Shown here piece by piece: positions 1 through 4,732 of a DNA stretch of 6,717 nucleotides. Each line of letters opens with the position of its first letter. The stretch's first letter is position 1. This DNA is from an uncultured Eubacteriales bacterium (GTDB taxonomy: Bacteria; Bacillota; Clostridia; Lachnospirales; Lachnospiraceae), in contig OMSZ01000038.1 of the NCBI GenBank assembly GCA_900313855.1, positions 1 through 6,717 of the forward strand. Direction: 5' to 3'. The translations under genes and the position numbers were made by a program. Below the pieces are notes generated by a model. It made no database searches. It was not told the origin of the DNA and saw nothing but the letters and a program-made list of their open reading frames with translations.

Positions 1-181
1 AATACAAACCGAAATCTTAAATGTAATTTTCGGCAGGGGAAATGTAAGAAAAAACACTGCCTATTACAAAAATAAAATCATAACTCTCCTGCTACAATCA
101 GACATTTTTCTCTCTTTTCGAACCATTTCCTTTTGGGAAACAGTTGACCTCTTTAATCAATTTCAACTCAGAATTACCATT
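1..181. other. AT-rich non-coding flank
   Basis: No open reading frame here has convincing coding character on either strand. The stretch is the downstream flank of the leftward small membrane protein gene. It contains a short inverted repeat, TTTCC-N5-GGAAA, near 127-141, and a 6-bp one, AGTTGA/TCAACT, near 141-170. Neither is followed by a clear T-run, so I do not call a terminator. Confidence 0.5.
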
Positions 182-460
182 TTATAATCCAAAAGAAAAA
201 ATTGCAACAACATAGAATCCGATAACCAATAACGGTGTAATGCAATCAAATACACCTAAAACTCTCACTGCTTTTTCCTCTTTTGCAAGCTTGCGTCCAA
301 TAATACAGAAAACAAAACCCAAAAATGCCAACAACATTGTCACTGCAATTACACGTTTAATAAATAATGAGTTTGGACCATGCACGATTAAGGTGTAGGA
401 AGTAACTGCTGAAACCAGCGGTACAAGTTCTGCTAAAATTGCTATAATCTTCTTATTCAT
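182..460 (-). CDS. Small three-helix membrane protein, function unknown
   Basis: I do not recognise this 92-residue protein. It is strongly hydrophobic, with three likely membrane segments at about residues 5-27, 36-55 and 68-91. A short charged loop (RKLAKEEKAVR, residues 56-66) lies between the second and third, and by the positive-inside rule it is probably cytoplasmic. There is no cleavable signal peptide or lipobox and no catalytic motif. The ATG at 460-458 is supported by an AAAAGGAG-type ribosome-binding site about 8 bases upstream (476-469). It is transcribed alone and leftward, diverging from the LytTR-FHA gene. Its promoter has a perfect TATAAT but a poor -35, and operator-like palindromes sit where an activator would bind, so it is probably an inducible gene. 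Being a real gene is fairly sure from the start signals and hydrophobic pattern; any role (immunity, stress or transporter accessory) would be a guess. Confidence 0.75.
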   Translation of the reverse strand: MNKKIIAILAELVPLVSAVTSYTLIVHGPNSLFIKRVIAVTMLLAFLGFVFCIIGRKLAKEEKAVRVLGVFDCITPLLVIGFYVVAIFSFGL

Positions 461-467
461 AATAAAA

Positions 468-476
468 ACTCCTTTT
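468..476 (-). promoter_or_regulatory. Ribosome-binding site of the small membrane protein gene
   Basis: Read leftward, the sequence is AAAAGGAGT, ending 7 bases before the ATG at 460-458. A weak 5-bp hairpin (AACAC/GTGTT, 482-499) lies just upstream in the predicted leader. Confidence 0.6.
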
Positions 477-521
477 CGTTTAACACCCTAAGGCGTGTTT
501 CATTTGTTATCTTATGGGCTT

Positions 522-550
522 ATTATATGTCTAAGAAGATAATATCAAAA
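522..550 (-). promoter_or_regulatory. Leftward promoter of the small membrane protein gene
   Basis: Read leftward, a perfect -10 TATAAT lies at 527-522. Seventeen bases upstream the -35 position (550-545) reads TTTTGA, a poor match to TTGACA. The predicted start of transcription is near 515, giving a leader of about 55 bases. A good -10 with a weak -35 abutted by an operator-like palindrome (550-565) is the usual layout of an activator-dependent promoter. This is inferred from sequence only. Confidence 0.6.
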
Positions 551-599
551 GTGGCATTTGTCACTAAAACCCCAAAATTTGATAGTGACATTTGTCATC
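550..599. promoter_or_regulatory. Tandem palindromic operator-like boxes
   Basis: Two copies of a 16-bp near-palindrome, consensus AGTGACATTTGTCACT, lie at 550-565 (AGTGGCATTTGTCACT) and 584-599 (AGTGACATTTGTCATC). They are in the same orientation, 34 bp apart, about three helical turns. Each has the core TGACA-N2-TGTCA, exact in the second copy and with one change in the first. Relative to the predicted leftward start near 515 the boxes are centred at about -42.5 and -76.5, typical of activator sites. They are about 80 bp or more upstream of the rightward promoter, so they might also act on it. Paired palindromes like this are typical of dimeric response regulators of the NarL/LuxR type, but the cognate protein is not identified here. 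Confidence 0.6.
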
Positions 600-628
600 T
601 TCTTATATGATCCTATCACACCCATTAT

Positions 629-648
629 CGGTAGAAAACAAACTACCG
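629..648. repeat. Perfect 6-bp inverted repeat CGGTAG-N8-CTACCG
   Basis: The arms CGGTAG (629-634) and CTACCG (643-648) are exact reverse complements around an A-rich 8-base spacer. It lies in the divergent intergenic region, about 30 bp upstream of the predicted -35 of the LytTR-FHA gene. There is no T-run on either side, so it is not a normal terminator. An operator is possible. Confidence 0.4.
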
Positions 649-678
649 CCAAACCATCAGTAGAGTTCCATGTATTTC

Positions 679-707
679 TTCCCAAATCCGTAAAATTATA
701 GTAGAAT
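679..707 (+). promoter_or_regulatory. Candidate promoter of the LytTR-FHA gene
   Basis: The -35 TTCCCA (679-684, four of six matches) and the -10 TAGAAT (702-707, five of six) are separated by 17 bp. The predicted transcript starts near 714, leaving a leader of about 80 bases before the ATG at 796. The surroundings are AT-rich, so other -10-like matches exist and the call is moderate. Confidence 0.45.
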
Positions 708-795
708 ATAAACATATATCAGGAACCGGACTTATATTGTGATCAATTATATATATCTTACAATTACTACCTTAAATCGCAAAGGGGAAATGCTT

Positions 796-1446
796 ATGAA
801 TCGATTATCTATAAAAAATAATTTCATATTGATAAATGCGAGACGGGATAACTATAAAATCCCTATACAAGATATTCTTTATATAGAAAATGAACAGCAC
901 ACACTTAACATCTGCACAGCTGATGACACCTATTACTGCTACGAGCGTATGGATATAATCGAAAAGCAGCTTGCCCGTTTCGGTTTCCTTCGCTGTCATC
1001 AGAATTACCTTGTTCAAAAGGAGTGTATTGTATGTTTTGACAATCACACATTACAGCTTAAAGGTACTGATTTCACCGTTCCTGTCAGCCGGAAATGTCA
1101 GAAAGCAATACGCAATGTTATGATGGAATATGGTGAGTGCGGCTTTTTAGTCTGCGAAAAAGGCTTATTGGCAGGATATATCGTTAAAATTGAACCGGAG
1201 CAGCCTGTAATGATCGGACGTGACGGCAATGTTGCGGACGTTATAATACAGCTGCCTTTAGTGAGCCGTCTGCATTGCAAGCTCATTTACCATTACGAAA
1301 CCGATGAATATGAGATAACCGATTACTCGACCAACGGAACCTTTATCCATGGGCAGATCAGGCTCATTCCAAAACACAGCTATATCCTTGAAGCAGACAG
1401 TGAAGTATGCTTTGGAGACAGAACCAATATTTTCAAAGTATTGTGA
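796..1446 (+). CDS. LytTR DNA-binding domain fused to C-terminal FHA domain
   Basis: This is a 216-residue predicted transcription factor. Residues about 5-110 form a LytTR DNA-binding domain: I24-QDILYIE-N32 is its typical opening, and FLRCHQNYLV (64-73) matches the conserved R-x-H-x-S/N-Y-L-V region. Residues about 118-216 form an FHA domain with every signature element: G141-R142, S157-R158-x-H160 and N180-G181-T182, the residues that bind phosphothreonine peptides in the family. There is no receiver domain, so control by an aspartate-phosphorylating partner is unlikely. Inference: a phosphothreonine partner or self-interaction tunes DNA binding. The start at 796 has AAAGGGG (781-787) about 8 bases upstream. 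The ATG at 790 is too close to it, and a GTG at 739 lacks such a site. The protein carries ten cysteines. Its stop abuts the stop of the convergent PqqD-like gene. Confidence 0.88.
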   Translation: MNRLSIKNNFILINARRDNYKIPIQDILYIENEQHTLNICTADDTYYCYERMDIIEKQLARFGFLRCHQNYLVQKECIVCFDNHTLQLKGTDFTVPVSRKCQKAIRNVMMEYGECGFLVCEKGLLAGYIVKIEPEQPVMIGRDGNVADVIIQLPLVSRLHCKLIYHYETDEYEITDYSTNGTFIHGQIRLIPKHSYILEADSEVCFGDRTNIFKVL

Positions 1447-1800
1447 TCAATCAAACGTAATAAATCCATACTCATCAAGCATACGCATATACTCTGAAAG
1501 TCTCTCATATAAAGGTTCTGCCTCTTCACCGTAATGCTCCTTAACCTTAACTCCAAGCTCATATATGCTCATCCTGCCATCTATAAGCGGCCAGATATAA
1601 TTGCCGATTCCCTGAAGGTGGATCTGCGAAACCTCAGGCTTTTTAAAGAATTTCTGGGCAATCCTGTTAAACGCGCCCTTGTTCTCTACAAATATCGTTA
1701 CATTGCCTTCTTCATCCTGTTCCCACTTGTAGGTTTCAACCCTACGCGGAACAAAGTCAAGATAGTTTTGCGATTGTTTGTCCTTCTTATTAAACGCCAT
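1447..1800 (-). CDS. Stand-alone PqqD-family (RRE-like) protein
   Basis: This 117-residue soluble protein has a C-terminal PqqD-type domain at about residues 55-117. The recognisable run is HLQGIGNYIWPLIDGR (61-76), then a helix with SIYELGVKVKEHYG (78-91), then YMRMLDEYGFITF (104-116). This is the winged-helix fold used by RiPP recognition elements to hold leader peptides for modifying enzymes. The N-terminal half (1-54) is polar and includes NYLDFVPRR (12-20); I cannot assign it. The start at 1800 has a ribosome-binding site, GGAGAGGA, just upstream (1812-1805). It lies 97 bp downstream of the OPT transporter in the same direction, so co-transcription is likely. No radical SAM, cyclodehydratase or precursor peptide is visible nearby, so a classic RiPP role is not shown. 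It could instead bind peptides related to the transporter. I recall similar solitary PqqD-like proteins in Clostridia but cannot verify that here. Confidence 0.8.
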   Translation of the reverse strand: MAFNKKDKQSQNYLDFVPRRVETYKWEQDEEGNVTIFVENKGAFNRIAQKFFKKPEVSQIHLQGIGNYIWPLIDGRMSIYELGVKVKEHYGEEAEPLYERLSEYMRMLDEYGFITFD

Positions 1801-1897
1801 TATATCCTCTCCGTAAGCATTCTGCCTGCATCTTACATTTCATAAACCATCTTACTACACTAAACTCCAAGTTCCTGTCAGACACATAAAAAACGTA
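1801..1897 (-). other. Short spacer between OPT and PqqD-like genes
   Basis: This is 97 bp with no terminator-like hairpin and T-run after the OPT stop, which supports read-through into the PqqD-like gene. A 5-bp inverted repeat (GTAAG 1813-1817, CTTAC 1832-1836) sits just upstream of the ribosome-binding site, and a GTAAGATG octamer occurs twice on the leftward strand. No good separate promoter is seen. Confidence 0.4.
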
Positions 1898-3814
1898 TCA
1901 CTTAGAATTATCTTTCTTCTTTGTTTCAGCTTTACCGTCATCAGTCTTTGCATATCTAACCACAGCTAATATCATAAGCACCATCAAAATGATTCCGCCG
2001 ATTGTTCCGGTATTAAATGATCCTGAAAGATCCATCTTATCAGCAACCTTGACAACCGCAAGAATTGCAAGAAGAATTCCGACAAGTCCTTCACCCGCGA
2101 TCATTCCCGAACAGAACAGCACGCCTGCACCGGCTTCTGATTCTTTGCTCTTCTTGTCAGCAAAATGTCTGATGATACCGCCTATCATGATAGTTGAGCT
2201 AAGCTCTAAAGGAAGGTACAGACCGATCGCAACCGGAAGAACGGGGATACCGAGTATCTCAACTACAACTGCGCTGAATATTCCTATAAATACAAGTGCC
2301 CATGGAAGATTGCCGTCCATAACGCCCTCTACTATCATTTTCATAAGAGTTGCCTGTGGAGCCGCAAGATCCTTTGTTCCAAAGCCCCATGCAGAATCAA
2401 GAAGAATAAGTACTCCTCCGATTGTAAATGCAGATATGACTGCACCGATAAGCTCACCAATCTGCTGTTTCTTAGGTGTCGCACCAAGAATATATCCTGT
2501 CTTTAAATCCTGTGATGTGTCACCTGCCATAGCGGCAACAATACAGATTATAGAACCGATTGAAATTGCTCCGACCATACCATGTGCTCCGACATCTCCT
2601 GTAGCCTTTAAGCAAAGTGTCGCAAAAAGAAGTGTTGCGATGGCCATTCCCGAAACCGGATTGTTACTGCTTCCTACAAGTCCGACCATTCTCGATGAAA
2701 CCGCTCCGAAGAAGAAGCCGAATATTACTATAAGAAATGCGCCAAGCAATGATACCGGAATCTGTGGAAGAGCCCATATAAGTATCGCAAGTGCGATAAC
2801 TCCGCCGACAACAAAACGCATATCAAGGTCCTGCTCTGTTCTTTTGGTTCCGTTACCACTTCCACCCTTCATGCCTTTTACCGCATCAACAAAGGTTGTT
2901 ACAATAAGCGGCAATGATTTAACAAGACTTATAATACCACCCGCAGCAACCATTCCTGCGCCGATATATCTTATATAACTGCTCCAGATCGCTCCTGCTC
3001 CGTCTGCCGCATACATATTGGCAATCGTGTCAGCTCCCGGATACAGAACCGTATCACCGCCAAATATTACAATGGCCGGAATAAGTACGAACCAGCCAAG
3101 GATACCACCGGCAAACATGTATGAGGAAATCTTCGCGCCACATATATATCCGACACCTATAAGTGCAGGATATACCTCTGCGGAAAACTCAGTCTTTAAC
3201 GCTTTAATAGGTGCTGTGATCACACCCGGAACAACCTTAAGTCCGTCAACCACGAACTTGAAAAGTGCAGCAAGTCCCATTCCGACAAACACAGTCTTTG
3301 CACTTGAACCACCCTCTTCACCAGCAAGCAAAACCTCTGCACATGCTGTTCCCTCAGGATAAGGAAGTATTCCATGCTCCTTGACTATCAACGCATTACG
3401 AAGCGGTACCATAAAAAGTACGCCTAGAAGTCCACCACACAACGCGATCAGTGAAATGGTAACAAGACTCGGAGTATCCGTTACTCCCTCTTTTGCCCAC
3501 AAAAAAAGACACGGCATTGTAAAGATAGCTCCTGCCGCAAGTGATTCTCCCGCAGAACCTACCGTCTGTACCATATTGCTCTCAAGCACCGAATCCTTAC
3601 GCATAATAACTCTGATAACTCCCATTGATATTACCGCCGCCGGAATTGACGCCGACACCGTCATACCAACCCTAAGTCCAAGATAAGCATTGGCTGCACC
3701 AAATATTATCGCAAGCAGTACACCCATGATTATCGATGTTGCTGTAAATTCCGGTGTTATCTTATCTGCCGGAACATACGGTTTAAAAATTTCATTTGTT
3801 TGTTGCTCTTTCAT
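1898..3814 (-). CDS. OPT-family oligopeptide transporter
   Basis: This is a 638-residue integral membrane protein of the OPT (oligopeptide transporter) family, whose members are thought to move peptides, or in YSL relatives metal chelates, with a cation gradient. It is a normal length for bacterial members and has roughly 14-16 hydrophobic segments. Family signatures are NAYLGLRVGMTVSASIPAA (42-60), ESNMVQTVGSAGESLAAG (78-95), PYPEGTACAEVL (151-162), NNPVSGMAIATL (384-395) and GDTSQDLKTGYILGATPKKQ (431-450). A polar loop at about 314-332 and a lysine-rich tail (621-638) are probably cytoplasmic. The ATG at 3814 is preceded by CGGAGGTA (3825-3818). An in-frame ATG at 3835 overlaps that site and is rejected. 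It is probably the first gene of a two-gene transcript with the PqqD-like gene. Its actual substrate cannot be told from sequence. Confidence 0.92.
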   Translation of the reverse strand: MKEQQTNEIFKPYVPADKITPEFTATSIIMGVLLAIIFGAANAYLGLRVGMTVSASIPAAVISMGVIRVIMRKDSVLESNMVQTVGSAGESLAAGAIFTMPCLFLWAKEGVTDTPSLVTISLIALCGGLLGVLFMVPLRNALIVKEHGILPYPEGTACAEVLLAGEEGGSSAKTVFVGMGLAALFKFVVDGLKVVPGVITAPIKALKTEFSAEVYPALIGVGYICGAKISSYMFAGGILGWFVLIPAIVIFGGDTVLYPGADTIANMYAADGAGAIWSSYIRYIGAGMVAAGGIISLVKSLPLIVTTFVDAVKGMKGGSGNGTKRTEQDLDMRFVVGGVIALAILIWALPQIPVSLLGAFLIVIFGFFFGAVSSRMVGLVGSSNNPVSGMAIATLLFATLCLKATGDVGAHGMVGAISIGSIICIVAAMAGDTSQDLKTGYILGATPKKQQIGELIGAVISAFTIGGVLILLDSAWGFGTKDLAAPQATLMKMIVEGVMDGNLPWALVFIGIFSAVVVEILGIPVLPVAIGLYLPLELSSTIMIGGIIRHFADKKSKESEAGAGVLFCSGMIAGEGLVGILLAILAVVKVADKMDLSGSFNTGTIGGIILMVLMILAVVRYAKTDDGKAETKKKDNSK

Positions 3815-3817
3815 TTC

Positions 3818-3825
3818 TACCTCCG
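3818..3825 (-). promoter_or_regulatory. Ribosome-binding site deciding the OPT start
   Basis: Read leftward it is CGGAGGTA, with 3 bases between the element and the ATG at 3814 (about 5 counted from the GGAGG core). The alternative ATG at 3835 lies upstream of this site, so it cannot be served by it. Confidence 0.65.
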
Positions 3826-3845
3826 TTAAACACATAATTGCGTAA

Positions 3846-3874
3846 ATTATAGCCCATTTGGCATTTATTTACAA
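3846..3874 (-). promoter_or_regulatory. Leftward promoter of the OPT-PqqD transcript
   Basis: Read leftward, the -35 TTGTAA (3874-3869, four of six) and a perfect -10 TATAAT (3851-3846) are 17 bp apart. The predicted start is near 3839, giving a short leader of about 25 bases before the ATG at 3814. It lies back-to-back with the truA promoter. Confidence 0.65.
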
Positions 3875-3913
3875 TGATAAAAATAACTATATTCACACTA
3901 TTTATTATGAAGC

Positions 3914-3941
3914 TTGCATTTATCAATCGTTACTGTATAAT
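3914..3941 (+). promoter_or_regulatory. Candidate rightward promoter of truA
   Basis: A perfect -10 TATAAT lies at 3936-3941, preceded 16 bp upstream by TTGCAT (3914-3919), which keeps the TTG of a -35. The predicted start is near 3948, about 25 bases before the truA ATG. Confidence 0.55.
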
Positions 3942-3960
3942 TGGTCTATATATTAAAGAC

Positions 3961-3967
3961 AAGGAGA
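3961..3967 (+). promoter_or_regulatory. Ribosome-binding site deciding the truA start
   Basis: AAGGAGA is followed, after 5 bases, by the ATG at 3973. In-frame codons upstream back to 3874 overlap the promoter and encode residues unlike TruA. Confidence 0.7.
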
Positions 3968-3972
3968 ACACT

Positions 3973-4719
3973 ATGTATTCCTACAAATGTGAAACCACCT
4001 ACAACGGAACAAGATATAACGGCTGGCAGAAGCAGGGCAACACTTCAAACACGATCCAGGGAAAGATTGAAGATACTTTGTCACGAATGCTTCCTGAGCC
4101 CGTCGAGATAACCGGCTCAGGAAGAACAGACGCTGGCGTTCACGCACTTTGTCAGGTGTTTCACTTTCATTGCAGTAAAGAGCTTAGCGAAAGCTTTCTT
4201 GATGAAATCAACGGATATCTTCCTAAGGACATCCGGATCATTTCCTGCACTCCCTGCTCAGAGCGTTTTCATGCAAGATTAAATGCTGCCGGAAAGACTT
4301 ATCAATATCACATCGACACATCAGCTTACGGCAATCCGTTTTTGCGCGATACCGCACATCATATTCCTGAACCGCTTGATATTAACGCAATGAAAATGGG
4401 TGCCGATCTTCTTTGCGGCACCCATGATTTCAAGAGCTTTTGCACTAACAAGAGAATGAAAAAATCTTCCATTCGTACTATATATGATATTAAGATAGAG
4501 CAACAAAAGGATAACGAGCTTCTGCTCATAACCTTCCATGGCAACGGTTTCCTTTACAACATGGTAAGGATAATGGTCGGCACACTTATAGAAATCGGTC
4601 TGGGTATCCGCAATCCCGAAACCATCAACGATGCCTTTGACGGTCTTGACCGCAGCCTTGCCGGACACACGGCACCCGCAAAGGGACTGTTCCTAATAAA
4701 TGTCGATTACGATAATTAA
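3973..4719 (+). CDS. truA: tRNA pseudouridine(38-40) synthase TruA
   Basis: The 248-residue protein converts uridines 38, 39 and 40 in the anticodon arm of many tRNAs to pseudouridine, acting in the cytoplasm. The length is typical. Family landmarks are YNGTRYNGWQKQ (10-21), GSGRTDAGVHA (48-58) with catalytic aspartate D53, FHARLNAAGKTYQYHI (99-114), GTHDFKSF (149-156), NGFLYNMVRIMVGTLIEIG (191-209) and APAKGLFLINVDY (234-246). All expected motifs are present and in order, so it should be active. The gene stands alone here, divergent from the OPT transporter. In many Firmicutes truA follows the ECF transporter genes, which is not the case here. The ATG at 3973 is chosen for its AAGGAGA ribosome-binding site and because family homology begins at once. 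A perfect 10-bp inverted repeat lies within the coding region (4396-4425). Confidence 0.96.
   Translation: MYSYKCETTYNGTRYNGWQKQGNTSNTIQGKIEDTLSRMLPEPVEITGSGRTDAGVHALCQVFHFHCSKELSESFLDEINGYLPKDIRIISCTPCSERFHARLNAAGKTYQYHIDTSAYGNPFLRDTAHHIPEPLDINAMKMGADLLCGTHDFKSFCTNKRMKKSSIRTIYDIKIEQQKDNELLLITFHGNGFLYNMVRIMVGTLIEIGLGIRNPETINDAFDGLDRSLAGHTAPAKGLFLINVDYDN
4396..4425 (+). repeat. Perfect 10-bp inverted repeat inside truA
   Basis: The arms ATGGGTGCCG (4396-4405) and CGGCACCCAT (4416-4425) are exact reverse complements with a 10-base spacer. In mRNA this is a stable GC-rich hairpin. It encodes residues about 142-151, just before and into the conserved GTHDF segment, so part of it may be forced by protein sequence. 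Confidence 0.6.
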
Positions 4720-4732
4720 GCCTTATCAGGCT
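4719..4732. terminator. Small hairpin between convergent truA and EAL genes
   Basis: AGCCT-TATC-AGGCT forms a 5-bp stem and 4-base loop, placed exactly between the truA stop (4717-4719) and the stop of the leftward EAL gene (4735-4733). Position and symmetry suit a bidirectional terminator. The stem is short and neither side has a proper T-run, so it may be weak or fortuitous. Confidence 0.35.

Noticed and set aside
84..146. Tiny leftward frame (about 20 codons) after an AAAAGGAA
   Set aside because: It is too short, has no family or composition support, and lies in AT-rich flank.
739..795. GTG start at 739 extending the LytTR-FHA protein by 19 residues
   Set aside because: There is no ribosome-binding site before it. 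The purine-rich AAAGGGG fits the ATG at 796, and the extra residues do not resemble a LytTR N-terminus.
1447..1800. Complete RiPP biosynthetic cluster around the PqqD-like gene
   Set aside because: No radical SAM, YcaO or protease gene, or plausible precursor peptide, could be found in the window; only the RRE-like protein and a transporter are present.
1989..2978. Long rightward open frame (329 codons) opposite the OPT gene
   Set aside because: It is an antisense shadow. The product is Pro/Ile/Ser/Thr-rich low-complexity without family motifs, it lacks a convincing ribosome-binding site, and the opposite strand encodes a clear OPT transporter.
3874..3972. Upstream ATG giving a 281-residue TruA
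   Set aside because: The extension covers the promoter, and TruA homology and the AAGGAGA site both point to the ATG at 3973.
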